Source: Streptomyces sp. WMMC940 (lineage in GTDB: Bacteria; Actinomycetota; Actinomycetes; Streptomycetales; Streptomycetaceae). From it: 64,000 nt of DNA. The stretch spans positions 6,684,001 to 6,748,000 of the forward strand of contig NZ_JAPZBC010000001.1 of assembly GCF_027460265.1 (NCBI RefSeq), read 5' to 3'. Shown here piece by piece: positions 35,101 through 43,383 of the stretch. How positions within the stretch are numbered: position 1 is the stretch's first letter; each line of letters opens with the position of its first letter. The notes beneath the pieces were generated by a model. That model did no database searches, was not told where the DNA came from, and saw nothing but the letters and a program-made list of their open reading frames with translations. The position numbers and the translations under genes are program-made.

Positions 35101-36156
35101 GTGGAGCACGGGAACGTGGTACGGGCGTTCATCGGGTCGTTCACCTCGGCGGGCGGCCGCGGGATCGTCACGGCCGCCGTCGACCCGGCGACAGGTGCGC
35201 TGACGGAGACCGCGGCGACGGACGCCGTCGCCGACCCGACGTACCTCGCGGCCGGCACGACGGGGAGCGGGCCCGTGCTCTACGCGGTCTCCGAGACCGA
35301 GGAAGGGGCGGTCGCCGCCTTCGACATCGGTGGCGAGGGGCCGCCCCGCCCGCTCGGGGCGCCGGTGCCGGTGAACGGCTCCGGACCGACGCATCTGTCC
35401 CTCGCACCGGGCCTGCTGCTGACCGCCAACTACGGCTCGGGCAGCGTCAGCAGTCTCCCTCTCGGCCCCGGCGGCCTGCCCGGACCCGCCCTCGGCGTCC
35501 TGCGCCACGAGGGAAGGGGACCGAACCCGGAGCGGCAGGGCGAACCGCACGCGCACCAGGTGCTCCCCGACCCCTCGGGGCGGTGGGTGCTCACCGTCGA
35601 CCTGGGCACCGACTCGGTCCGGGTGTGCGCGCTCGATCCGGCGGGCGGGGCGGCGCCGGTCCTCCACTCCGAGACCGCGCTGCCGCCGGGCACGGGTCCC
35701 CGCCATCTCGCCTTCCATCCCGCCGGTGAGCATGTGTACGTGCTCGGCGAGTTGCGTCCCACGCTCACCGTGTGCCGCTGGGACGCGCGTCGGGGCGTGC
35801 TGGATCCGCTCGGTGAGGTGTCCGTACTCCCCGACGGGTACGACCTGCCCAGCCACGCCTCCGCCCTCGCCGTTTCCCACGACGGGCGTTTCCTCTGGGC
35901 CGCCAACCGGGGCCACGACTCCATCGCCGTGCTCCGGCTCGGCGCCGGCGGGGACGAGCCGGAGCACGTCACGACCGTGCCGTGCGGCGGCCACTGGCCG
36001 CGCGATCTGGTGCTCGGCGCCACCGGCACCCGGCTGTACGCGGCCAACGAGCGCTCAGGGGACGTCACCTGGTTCGACATCGACGCCGGGACCGGTGTCC
36101 CGCGCCGGACGGGTTCGCTCGCCGTCCCGGCGGCGTCCTGCGTGGTCTTCGCCTGA
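35101..36156 (+). CDS. Lactonase-family beta-propeller (6-phosphogluconolactonase-like)
   Basis: A 351-residue seven-bladed propeller of the Pgl/lactonase family. Conserved parts: AFIGSFTSAGGRGIVTA, GSGPTHLSLAPG, LLTANYGSGSVS, the metal-site region GEPHAHQVLPDPSGRW, and GPRHLAFHPAGEHVYVLGEL. GTG 35101 lies six bases after AGGGGAGG. Members hydrolyse 6-phosphogluconolactone or other lactones; the substrate here is not established. It is convergent with the gene at 36371 across a 44-bp palindrome. Confidence 0.9.
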   Translation: MEHGNVVRAFIGSFTSAGGRGIVTAAVDPATGALTETAATDAVADPTYLAAGTTGSGPVLYAVSETEEGAVAAFDIGGEGPPRPLGAPVPVNGSGPTHLSLAPGLLLTANYGSGSVSSLPLGPGGLPGPALGVLRHEGRGPNPERQGEPHAHQVLPDPSGRWVLTVDLGTDSVRVCALDPAGGAAPVLHSETALPPGTGPRHLAFHPAGEHVYVLGELRPTLTVCRWDARRGVLDPLGEVSVLPDGYDLPSHASALAVSHDGRFLWAANRGHDSIAVLRLGAGGDEPEHVTTVPCGGHWPRDLVLGATGTRLYAANERSGDVTWFDIDAGTGVPRRTGSLAVPAASCVVFA

Positions 36157-36312
36157 GCCCTGAACCCCCTCCCGGGCCTGCCGGGAGGCACCGCAGGAAG
36201 CACGAGCCCCCGAGGACCCGTGGACAGGAGTCCTCGTACGCGCGAGGCCGGGCAGGCAGGCGGCCCCGTGCCCGCGACGGCCGGTACCCGTGAGGTTCCG
36301 TACCCGCGAGGG

Positions 36313-36356
36313 GCACACACGAAGGGCCCGCGCCGGCGCGGGCCCTTCGTGTGTGC
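36313..36356. terminator. 44-bp perfect palindrome, bidirectional terminator
   Basis: GCACACACGAAGGGCCCGCG starts the left arm at 36313; arms 36313-36334 and 36335-36356 are exact reverse complements with no spacer (22 bp each). It lies between convergent stop codons at 36156 and 36371, the expected place for a shared terminator. Confidence 0.9.
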
Positions 36357-36370
36357 GGAGCGGCGACCGG

Positions 36371-37291
36371 TCAGCGCGACTGGACGCCCTGCGGCTGGGG
36401 CGTGATGCCCAGCGTGGTCGTGTACTGCGACAGCACCAGCTTGCCGATCGCGGGGTAGGCGCCCAGCGGCTCCGCGGCGGAGCACCCCGCCTCGGCGGCG
36501 GCGGCCTCGAGCAGCCCCTGGGGCACCTCGGGCCCGACCAGGTGCGGGGCCAGCGCGAGCTGGGCGGAGCCGGAGGCGCGCAGCTCCTCGGCCGTCGCCG
36601 CGATCGCGCCCTCCTGATCCAGGGCGGCCGCCATGACCGGCACGGCGAGCCGCGCGGCCAGCAGCATCCCGGTGATGCCGGCGGCCTGGACCGCCTCGTC
36701 GCCGCCGACCGTGGCCAGGACGATGCCGTCGGCCGCGGTGGCGACCGTGAACAGGCGCGCCCGGTCCGCACGGGCCAGACCCGCCTCGGACAGTCTCACG
36801 TGCAGGGCCTCGGCCAGCAGCGGGTGCGGGCCGAGGACGTCCGTCAGCTCCGCGGTGGCCCTGCTGTCCATGACGGCCTGGCGGATCCGGCGGACCAGGG
36901 CGCTGTCCGGGCCGGCGAGCAGCGGCACCACGACGGAGGCCGGGCCCTCGGGCTCGGCGACCTCGCGGCCGGCTGCCTTCGCCAGTTCGTAGCGCTCGGT
37001 GCGCAGCGCGGCGGAACGGATCAGCACGCTCCCCAGCGTGGGGTACTCGGCGTCGTCGCCGTCGATGTAACCGATCGCGGCCTCGAGGCCGGGCAGCTCG
37101 GAACGGGCGATGCTGACGACTTCCTCGGCGAGGCTGCGTATCGCGGACGAGGGCGTGCCGGGCACGGCGAGAACGAGGGTCGGCGCGCCCTCGGGTGCCA
37201 CCACGGGCTCCGGGCGGCGGTGCCGCCCGGGCTGGCGGGGTCGCGGCATTCGTACAGGGAGGCCGGATGCGGGCCCAGTGGGGGAGCTCAT
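36371..37291 (-). CDS. CbiX/SirB-like (sirohydrochlorin chelatase fold) protein lacking metal-site histidines
   Basis: A 306-residue protein. The order of segments follows the CbiX chelatase fold twice: LVLAVPGTPSSAIRSLAEEV, YIDGDDAEYPTL, VVVPLLAGPDSALVRR, LGPHPLLAEALHVRLSEAG, then IVLATVGGDEAVQAAGITGM. In active CbiX/SirB, histidines sit in the A-H-G-S and L-x-x-G-x-H positions; here these read AVPGTPS and LLAGPDS. Metal chelation by the usual route therefore looks lost. The family link is from pattern memory and needs a profile search. It is divergent from nothing and ends at a palindromic terminator. Confidence 0.7.
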   Translation of the reverse strand: MSSPTGPASGLPVRMPRPRQPGRHRRPEPVVAPEGAPTLVLAVPGTPSSAIRSLAEEVVSIARSELPGLEAAIGYIDGDDAEYPTLGSVLIRSAALRTERYELAKAAGREVAEPEGPASVVVPLLAGPDSALVRRIRQAVMDSRATAELTDVLGPHPLLAEALHVRLSEAGLARADRARLFTVATAADGIVLATVGGDEAVQAAGITGMLLAARLAVPVMAAALDQEGAIAATAEELRASGSAQLALAPHLVGPEVPQGLLEAAAAEAGCSAAEPLGAYPAIGKLVLSQYTTTLGITPQPQGVQSR

Positions 37292-37379
37292 GGCGCCGCA
37301 TGCTACTGGTTTCGTCGTCGTGCCTGCTCAGGGAGGGGTCGGTCGAGTACCGTCTGCCCGTTTTTATCCGATGAGTTCG

Positions 37380-38396
37380 TTAACGGCTGCCTGTCCTGGT
37401 CTGTTCGCCAAGGGTGGTGGTGAGGGTGAGCAGGCGCGGATCCTGCGGCAGCCTCAGCGTGCCTCCGGCCAGCGCGGCGGCGACGGTCAGCGAACCGGTG
37501 AGCGGATCGCCCGCAGCCGACACCGGCCGGGCGTACGGAAGTTCCCGGGCGAGAGCATCCCGCACGGGTGCGAGGAGCGGATCGCCCATCCTGAACAGCC
37601 CGCCGGTGAGGGCGATTTGACAGTCACCTGCCGACGAGGGCGGACAGACGGCGGCGGCCGCGGCCGCGATGTGGTCCGCCGCGTCGGCAAGGATCCGCGC
37701 GGCGACCGCGTCGTCCGCCGCGCAGCGGGCGACCTCGGGTGCGAACGAGGCCAGCACCGCCGGCCGGTCGGTGCGGGGGTACAGCAGTCCCGGCAGTCCC
37801 GCCGCCGGCCCGAAGACGGCCTCGAGCCGTTCCAGCAGTGCCGGGGAGCCCCCCGAACGCCCGTCGTGGGCCCGCAGCGCGGCCTCCAGACCCGCCCGGC
37901 CGATCCAGGCGCCCGAACCGCAGTCGCCGAGCAGATGGCCCCAGCCGTCGGCACGGCGCCAGCCCGTGAGATCCGTGCCGGTCGCGATCACGCCCGTGCC
38001 GGCGGCGACGACCGCGCCGGGGCACTGGCCGAGGGCGCCCGCGTAGGCCGTGACGGCGTCGGCGGCGAGCGCGACCTGCCGCGCGCCCAGTTCGCGCGAG
38101 AGCGCACCGGGCAGTACGGCCCGCAGTTCGTCCCCGAGGGTCGCCATCCCGGCGGCCCCGATGGCGACGGCGACGGGTGCGTCGGCCCCTGCCCGCAGCA
38201 GGAGCCCGCGGGCCATCGGCAGCAACTGCTCGAGCAGATGGGCCGCTTCGATCCCGGCGGTGCCGGTGCGGACGGGCTCCCGGGACGCGGCGGTCAGCGC
38301 CGCCGGCGGGTCGGCGGCCGGGGCGAGGGCGACGCGCAGGCCGGAACCCCCGGAATCGACCCCGAGGACCCAACCGCCCGCGCCGCCCCCGGTCAT
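37380..38396 (-). CDS. BadF/BadG-family ATPase, N-acetylglucosamine kinase-like
   Basis: A 338-residue ASKHA-fold kinase. Phosphate-1 motif [15 protein letters not shown] (10-24), central [14 protein letters not shown] and [16 protein letters not shown] (150-165), adenosine motif [14 protein letters not shown] near 270. These fit GlcNAc kinases of Streptomyces, which recycle amino sugars, though activity on GlcNAc is inferred. ATG 38396 overlaps the ung stop codon (ATGA). Confidence 0.88.
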   Translation of the reverse strand: MTGGGAGGWVLGVDSGGSGLRVALAPAADPPAALTAASREPVRTGTAGIEAAHLLEQLLPMARGLLLRAGADAPVAVAIGAAGMATLGDELRAVLPGALSRELGARQVALAADAVTAYAGALGQCPGAVVAAGTGVIATGTDLTGWRRADGWGHLLGDCGSGAWIGRAGLEAALRAHDGRSGGSPALLERLEAVFGPAAGLPGLLYPRTDRPAVLASFAPEVARCAADDAVAARILADAADHIAAAAAAVCPPSSAGDCQIALTGGLFRMGDPLLAPVRDALARELPYARPVSAAGDPLTGSLTVAAALAGGTLRLPQDPRLLTLTTTLGEQTRTGSR

Positions 38397-39067
38397 GGCA
38401 GCCGCCAGTCCACCGGCTGTGCTCCCTGGCGGACGAGCAGGTCGTTCACCCTGCTGAACGGCCGGGAGCCGAAGAAGCCGTAGTCGGCCGACCTGGGGGA
38501 GGGGTGGGACGACTCGACCGCGGGGAGGTCGCCGAGCAGCGGCCGCAGATTTCGGGCATCACGGCCCCAGAGCACGGACACGAGCGGTTTGCCGCGCGCG
38601 ACGAGTGCGCGGATGGCCTGCTCGGTCACCTCTTCCCAGCCCTTGCCCCGGTGTGCGGCCGACCTGCGGGGCGCGGTGGTCAGCGCCCTGTTGAGCAGCA
38701 GCACGCCCTGCCGGGTCCACGGCGTCAGATCGCCGTTCGACGGCCGGGGCAGCCCGAGGTCCGTGTGCATCTCCCGGAAGATGTTCTCCAGACTGGCCGG
38801 CAGGGGCCGTACTTCGGGTGCCACGGAGAAGCTCAGTCCCACGGCGTGCCCGGGTGTCGGATAGGGGTCCTGGCCGACGATCAGGACGCGCACCTCGTCG
38901 AACGGCTGCTGGAAGGCGCGCAGCACATGCGCGCCCGCCGGCAGGTACGTCCGCCCCGCGGCGATCTCCGCGCGGAGGAAGTCGCCCATCGCGGCGATGC
39001 GTTCGGCCACGGGGTCCAGGGCGTCCGCCCACCCCGAATCGACGATCTCTTTCAACGGTCGTGCCAC
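38393..39067 (-). CDS. ung: Uracil-DNA glycosylase, family 1
   Basis: Removes uracil from DNA in base-excision repair. The 224-residue protein has the full motif set: [17 protein letters not shown] (65-81, catalytic Asp67), [20 protein letters not shown] and the His loop [19 protein letters not shown]. It is translationally coupled to the downstream kinase gene. Streptomyces often have two Ung paralogues; which one this is cannot be decided. Confidence 0.96.
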   Translation of the reverse strand: MARPLKEIVDSGWADALDPVAERIAAMGDFLRAEIAAGRTYLPAGAHVLRAFQQPFDEVRVLIVGQDPYPTPGHAVGLSFSVAPEVRPLPASLENIFREMHTDLGLPRPSNGDLTPWTRQGVLLLNRALTTAPRRSAAHRGKGWEEVTEQAIRALVARGKPLVSVLWGRDARNLRPLLGDLPAVESSHPSPRSADYGFFGSRPFSRVNDLLVRQGAQPVDWRLP

Positions 39068-39102
39068 GAGGTGTCACTCTACTGGCCGTGCGGGGCGCCT
39101 CC

Positions 39103-40191
39103 TCAACCGATCGTGGCGGCCCGGACACACAGCACGTCCGGCAGATGGGAGGCCAGCTGCCGCCAGCTGTCGCCGTCGTCCGCGCTCGCGTACAGCTCGC
39201 CGTTCCGGTTCCCGAAGTAGACCCCGGCGGGGTCGGCGCCGTCGGTGCACATCGCGTCGCGCAGCACCGTGCCGTAGTGGTCCCCCTCGGGCAACCCGTG
39301 CGACAGCGGCTCCCACGTCGCGCCCGCGTCGGTCGTGCGGTAGACCCGGCAGCGCCGCTCGGCCGGGACCCGGTCCGCGTCGGCGTTGATCGGGAAGACA
39401 TAGGCGACGCCGGGGCGGTGCGGATGGGCGACGACGGAGAAGCCGAAGTCCGAGGGGAGCCCCGCGCCGATGTCCGTCCACCGGGCGCCCCCGTCGTCGC
39501 TCCGGTACACCCCCCAGTGGTTCTGGAGGTAGAGCCGGTCGGGGTCGCCGGCGTCCTGGGCGATCTTGTGGACGCACTGCCCGAACTCCGGGTTCGGATC
39601 GGGCAGGAAGACCGCCGACACCCCCTCGTTGGACGGGGTCCAGGCGGCGCCCCCGTCCTGGCTGCGGAACACCCCCGCCGCGGAGACCGCGACGGTCACC
39701 CGGCGGGGGTCCCTGTCGTCGGTGACCACGGTGTGCACGGCCTCGCCGCCGCCGCCCGGAACCCATTTCGAGCGGGTGGGGTGCTCCCAGAGCGGCCGGA
39801 CGAGCTCGAACGTCTCCCCGGCGTCATCCGAGCGGAACAGCGCCGCCGGCTCCGTCCCCGCGTAGACCACGTCCGGGGCCGAGGGGCCCGCCGGATGGAG
39901 CTGCCAGACCCGCTCCAGGGAGGCTCCGGTCTCCTTGGGGAACCTCACCGCGGGCTTGGCCGGTTCCGTCCACGTCGCGCCCAGGTCGTCGGAGTGGAAC
40001 ACCGAGGGGCCCCAGTGGGCGCTGTCCCCGCCGACCAGCAGCCGCGGCACGGCACCGCGACGTGTGTCGATCCCGACCGAGTACACGGCCTGGGCGTTGA
40101 AGTGGGGGCCGTCGAACTCCCACCGGCCGTCTCTCCCGTGCCCCAGGAAGAGCCCCTTGCGCGTGCCTACCGCCAGCAGAACGTCGGTCAT
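39103..40191 (-). CDS. BNR/Asp-box repeat beta-propeller (sialidase/sortilin-like)
   Basis: A 362-residue propeller without a signal peptide. At least six Asp-boxes of the form S-x-D-x-G-x-T-W are visible: HSDDLGATW, RSDDAGETF, RSQDGGAAW, RSDDGGARW, RTTDAGATW and ASADDGDSW. Such proteins are annotated as exo-alpha-sialidase or glycosyl hydrolase, but sialidase catalytic residues are not evident. ATG 40191 is the first codon of the family-like start MTDVLLAVGTRKGLF. Function unknown; probably cytoplasmic. Confidence 0.88.
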   Translation of the reverse strand: MTDVLLAVGTRKGLFLGHGRDGRWEFDGPHFNAQAVYSVGIDTRRGAVPRLLVGGDSAHWGPSVFHSDDLGATWTEPAKPAVRFPKETGASLERVWQLHPAGPSAPDVVYAGTEPAALFRSDDAGETFELVRPLWEHPTRSKWVPGGGGEAVHTVVTDDRDPRRVTVAVSAAGVFRSQDGGAAWTPSNEGVSAVFLPDPNPEFGQCVHKIAQDAGDPDRLYLQNHWGVYRSDDGGARWTDIGAGLPSDFGFSVVAHPHRPGVAYVFPINADADRVPAERRCRVYRTTDAGATWEPLSHGLPEGDHYGTVLRDAMCTDGADPAGVYFGNRNGELYASADDGDSWRQLASHLPDVLCVRAATIG

Positions 40192-40374
40192 CGCCGACAC
40201 CTCCAGGACGCCGTTGTCGCGGACGGGAGCCAGTCTGCACCCACCCACTGACAACGGCCCCCGGACGGGGCCTTCCCGCAGGTCGGCCCGGCCGTGCCCG
40301 GCCCGGTGCGCCTCCGCCCCCGGACCGGCCCGGGCACGCCCCGCGCGGCATCGGGCCGTGCGGTGCTCCACGGC

Positions 40375-41454
40375 TCAGACCGAACGGTGGTACTGGTCGG
40401 GGATCCGGACCGGCCCGCCCAGTTCGCGTGCGGCGAGCCGCGCCCACGAGGGGCTGCGCAGCAGTTCCCGGCCGAGGAGCACGGCGTCGGCCTCGCCGTT
40501 CGCGAGGACCTTCTCGGCCTGCTCCGGGTCGGTGATCAGACCGACGGCCGCCACGGGCAGCGCCGTCTCGTTCCTGACCCGGGCGGCGAACGGCACCTGG
40601 TAGCCAGGGCCGACCGGGATGCGGACCCGCGCGGCGTTCCCGCCCGAGGAGACGTCGAGCAGGTCCACGCCGTGCTCCTTGAGTAGGGCGGCGAAGCGCA
40701 CGGTGTCGTCGGCGGTCCAGCCGTCCTCCTCGAGCCAGTCGGTCGCGGAGATCCGGAAGAGCAGCGGGAGCTCCTGCGGCCACACCGCCCGTACGGCGTC
40801 GACGACCTCGAGTGCGAACCGGGTGCGGTTCTCGAACGAGCCGCCGTACGCGTCGGTGCGGTGGTTGCTGTGCGGGGAGAGGAACTCGCCGATGAGGTAG
40901 CCGTGCGCACCGTGCACCTCGACCACCTCGAAGCCCGCGTCCAGCGCCCGGCGGGCGGCCTCCGCGAACAGGGCGGGGAAGTCCGCGATCTGATCCGTGG
41001 TCAGCTCGTCGGGCACCGGGTACCCCTCGTCGAACGGGACCGGACTGGGGGCGACCGGCTGCCAGCCGCCGGAGTCCGGCCCCACCGGCTCGCCGCCCTT
41101 CCAGGGCCGGTCCGTGGAGGCCTTGCGACCGGCGTGGGCGAGCTGGATGCCGGGGACGGTGCCCTGCTCCTTGAGGAAGCGGGTGATCCTGCGGAAGGCG
41201 TCGGTCTGGGTGTCGTTCCAGATCCCCAGGTCGTGCGGGCTGATCCGGCCCTCGGGGGCGACCGCGGTGGCCTCGACGAGGATCAGTCCGGTGCCCCCGG
41301 CGGCCCGGGCGGCGTAGTGGGCGAAGTGCCAGTCGGTGGGGACGCCCGCGTCCGGTCCCGTGGCCTCGGCGCTGTACTGGCACATCGGTGCCATCCACAC
41401 GCGGTTCGGGATCGTCACGGACCGCAGGGTGTACGGCTCGAACAGTGCGCTCAC
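40375..41454 (-). CDS. Old yellow enzyme, YqjM class (NADH:flavin oxidoreductase)
   Basis: FMN-dependent reductase of activated alkenes. The 359-residue barrel has YqjM-class features: PMCQYSA with the redox-tuning Cys, LVEATAVAPEGR, QLAHAGRKAS, the substrate-binding HGAHGYLIGEFLSPHSNHRTD and GLITDPEQAE. GTG 41454 is preferred because GGAG lies six bases upstream, inside the ATGGAGCCC at 41466. Two copies of a 22-bp operator (41490-41545), also found before the ArsR gene at 42886, flank its -35 box. Confidence 0.93.
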   Translation of the reverse strand: MSALFEPYTLRSVTIPNRVWMAPMCQYSAEATGPDAGVPTDWHFAHYAARAAGGTGLILVEATAVAPEGRISPHDLGIWNDTQTDAFRRITRFLKEQGTVPGIQLAHAGRKASTDRPWKGGEPVGPDSGGWQPVAPSPVPFDEGYPVPDELTTDQIADFPALFAEAARRALDAGFEVVEVHGAHGYLIGEFLSPHSNHRTDAYGGSFENRTRFALEVVDAVRAVWPQELPLLFRISATDWLEEDGWTADDTVRFAALLKEHGVDLLDVSSGGNAARVRIPVGPGYQVPFAARVRNETALPVAAVGLITDPEQAEKVLANGEADAVLLGRELLRSPSWARLAARELGGPVRIPDQYHRSV

Positions 41455-41489
41455 GGCGGGCTCCATTCACGGCGGGGCGGAGATGATGC

Positions 41490-41545
41490 TCGTACGATAG
41501 TCCTCGTAGTACGGCGATTGTCAAACTACGATGATCCTCGTACAA
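41490..41545 (-). promoter_or_regulatory. Old yellow enzyme promoter with two ArsR-type operators
   Basis: Site 1 (41490-41511, minus strand) reads TACTACGA-N6-TCGTACGA. Site 2 (41524-41545) reads AACTACGA-N6-TCGTACAA. A consensus -35 TTGACA lies between them on the minus strand (41519-41524) and site 1 covers the -10 region. The site 2 arms are identical to those of the operator before the ArsR gene (42835-42856). Confidence 0.75.
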
Positions 41546-41592
41546 GGATCGGGTCCGTCCGGCGCGACGGTCGTGCGGGTGCCGCCGTGGAG

Positions 41593-42093
41593 TCAGTCCG
41601 GTCCCGCGCAGTCGTCGAGCGGGTCGAGGTCCAGGTCGGCCCCGTCGAGCTTGGCGGTCAGCGCCGACAGGCGCTCCTGCAGATCGCCGATCTCCTCCAG
41701 GGAGAGTCCGGTTGCCGCTGCGATCCTGCGGGGCACGAGGGCGGCCCGCTCCCGGAGGGCGGTGCCCGAGGCCGTCGGTCGCACCGTGACCGAGCGCTCG
41801 TCCTCGGTGCTGCGCCGGCGCTCCACGAAACCGAGCGCCTCCAGGCGCTTGAGCAGCGGCGAGAGCGTGCCGGAGTCCAGTCGGAGGCGGGTGCCGATCG
41901 TCTTCACCGGTAGCTCGCCGTGCTCCCAGAGCACCAGCATCGCCAGGTACTGGGGGTAGGTGAGGCCGAGGTCCTTGAGGATCGCCCGGTAGACGCCGTT
42001 GAAGGCCCGTGAGGCCGCGTGCAGCGAGAAGCAGATCTGGCGGTCCAGGCGGAGGATCTCCGCGTCCGGCGCGGCGTCCGGTGTCGTCTTCAT
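41593..42093 (-). CDS. ohrR: OhrR-type MarR regulator (organic hydroperoxide sensor)
   Basis: A 166-residue MarR-family repressor. The sensing Cys21 lies in LDRQICFSLHAASRAFN, matching the reactive cysteine of OhrR. HTH and wing: LPVKTIGTRLRLDSGTLSPLLKRLEALG and RRRSTEDERSVTVRPT. ATG 42093 is used; the frame reaches 42132 inside the operator. It is divergent from ohr, across a 20-bp near-palindrome, the standard arrangement. Confidence 0.94.
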   Translation of the reverse strand: MKTTPDAAPDAEILRLDRQICFSLHAASRAFNGVYRAILKDLGLTYPQYLAMLVLWEHGELPVKTIGTRLRLDSGTLSPLLKRLEALGFVERRRSTEDERSVTVRPTASGTALRERAALVPRRIAAATGLSLEEIGDLQERLSALTAKLDGADLDLDPLDDCAGPD

Positions 42094-42119
42094 GGGGCCA
42101 GGGTACCTGCCTCGCGCTA

Positions 42120-42139
42120 TTGAGTTGTGCACAACTTAA
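42120..42139. promoter_or_regulatory. OhrR operator between ohrR and ohr
   Basis: TTgAGTTGTGCACAACTtAA: a 14-bp perfect palindrome AGTTGTGCACAACT (42123-42136) extended by TT/AA with one mismatch on each side. AT-rich relative to its surroundings. A TAGTAG -10-like box for ohr follows at about 42150. Confidence 0.75.
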
Positions 42140-42210
42140 TTGTGTGCTCTAGTAGTGGCTGTCCGGACCGCCCCACGGGTCCGGCTCCGACGACCAAGGG
42201 ATGGTTTTCC

Positions 42211-42624
42211 ATGAACGCGCTGTACACCGCCGTCGCCACCGCGAACGGTCGCGAGGGGCGTGCCGTCAGCTCCGACGGCACGCTGGACCTGCCGCTGGCC
42301 GCGCCCGCCGCCCTGGGCGGCAGCGGCGAGGGCACCAATCCGGAGCAGCTCTTCGCGGCTGGGTACGCGGCCTGCTTCGCCAGCGCGCTCGGCCTCGTCG
42401 GGCGCCAGGCGAAGGTCGACACCGGCGACATCTCGGTGACCGCCGAAGTGGGCATAGGCAAGGACGAGGACGGCGGCTTCGGGCTGGCCGTGGTCCTGCG
42501 GGTCGAGCTGCCGGCCGCCCTCGAGGGCGAGACCGGCGAGCTGCTGGTCAAGCAGGCGCACCAGGTCTGCCCGTACTCCAAGGCCACTCGCGGAAACATC
42601 CCCGTCGAGCTGATCGTCGAGTAG
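42211..42624 (+). CDS. ohr: Organic hydroperoxide resistance protein Ohr
   Basis: Thiol peroxidase that reduces organic hydroperoxides. The 137-residue OsmC-fold protein has reactive Cys55 (GYAACFASAL) and Cys120 (HQVCPYSKATRGN), plus the start YTAVATANGREG typical of Ohr. ATG 42211 is chosen because it begins the conserved MNALYTA; the frame extends upstream into the operator. Regulation by the divergent OhrR is likely. Electrons normally come from lipoyl proteins. Confidence 0.96.
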   Translation: MNALYTAVATANGREGRAVSSDGTLDLPLAAPAALGGSGEGTNPEQLFAAGYAACFASALGLVGRQAKVDTGDISVTAEVGIGKDEDGGFGLAVVLRVELPAALEGETGELLVKQAHQVCPYSKATRGNIPVELIVE

Positions 42625-42834
42625 TCGGCGGGTCCGGTGGTCGGCGGGTCCGGCGCGCTCCACCGTGGCGTTCCGGCGGGGGCGGGCGCCACGGCCGAGC
42701 CCGCCGGCGCCCGGGGCGGCGGCCGGGCACCCACGCCCCCGCGAGGCCGCCCGCGCCGCCGCGCCGCTGGTCGGGGGAGCGCGCCGCTGCGCGGCGGGGC
42801 CGGTCGGCCGTACCGGCCCGCCGCGCCCTCGGTG

Positions 42835-42857
42835 AACTACGACGGATTTCGTACAAT
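42835..42857 (+). promoter_or_regulatory. Promoter and operator of the ArsR gene
   Basis: AACTACGA-N6-TCGTACAA (42835-42856) overlaps a consensus -10 box TACAAT (42852-42857). Transcription would start about 42864, 22 bases before GTG 42886. The 8-bp arms are the same as in the old yellow enzyme promoter. Confidence 0.75.
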
Positions 42858-42885
42858 GGGAGCCCCGACCGAAGTGGAGCCCCCC

Positions 42886-43236
42886 GTGACCACCGCCGCC
42901 GGCCCCCGCCAGCTCGCCCACCCCACGCGCGACGAGATCCGGCTCGAGGGCGTGCTCCAGGCGCTCTCCGACCCGGTGCGGCTGCGGGTGGTGCGCGAGC
43001 TGGCGACCGCCGAGTCCGAGCTGTCCTGCTCGTACTTCGATCTGCCCGTGACCAAGTCCACCTCGACCCACCACTTCCGCGTGCTGCGGGAGAGCGGCGT
43101 GATCCGGCAGGTGTACCGGGGCACGGCGAAGATGAACGGGGTGCGCCGCGAGGACCTGGACGCGCTGTTCCCGGGCCTCCTCGACGGCGTCCTCACCGCC
43201 GCCGCCGGTGAGGCGGCCCGTCTCGGCACCGGCTGA
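42886..43236 (+). CDS. ArsR-family transcriptional regulator
   Basis: A 116-residue winged-helix repressor: LEGVLQALSDPVRLRVVRELA, then the recognition helix region VTKSTSTHHFRVLRESGVI and the wing RQVYRGTAKMNGVRREDL. It has a single cysteine, Cys48 (ELSCSYF), just before the recognition helix, and no CxC metal site, so a thiol or electrophile sensor is plausible (inference). GTG 42886 follows GGAG with a seven-base gap; ATG 42856 would overlap the -10 box. Its operator also occurs twice before the old yellow enzyme gene 1.4 kb away. Confidence 0.9.
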   Translation: MTTAAGPRQLAHPTRDEIRLEGVLQALSDPVRLRVVRELATAESELSCSYFDLPVTKSTSTHHFRVLRESGVIRQVYRGTAKMNGVRREDLDALFPGLLDGVLTAAAGEAARLGTG

Positions 43237-43383
43237 CCGCGCCCCGGTGCCGGCCTGCCGTGCTCGCCACGGAACCACCGCGACCGCGGTACCGGCTGAG
43301 GCCGACCCCGATCACTGCGGCGCAGGCCGAGCGCCTCCGGCGTCCGGTTCCGACGTCCTGATCCCGTCGGCCGCCGTGCCGCG

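Noticed and set aside
36313..36356. 44-bp palindrome as an unusual element
   Set aside because: It lies between convergent stop codons, where long GC hairpins are ordinary Streptomyces terminators; kept only as a terminator.
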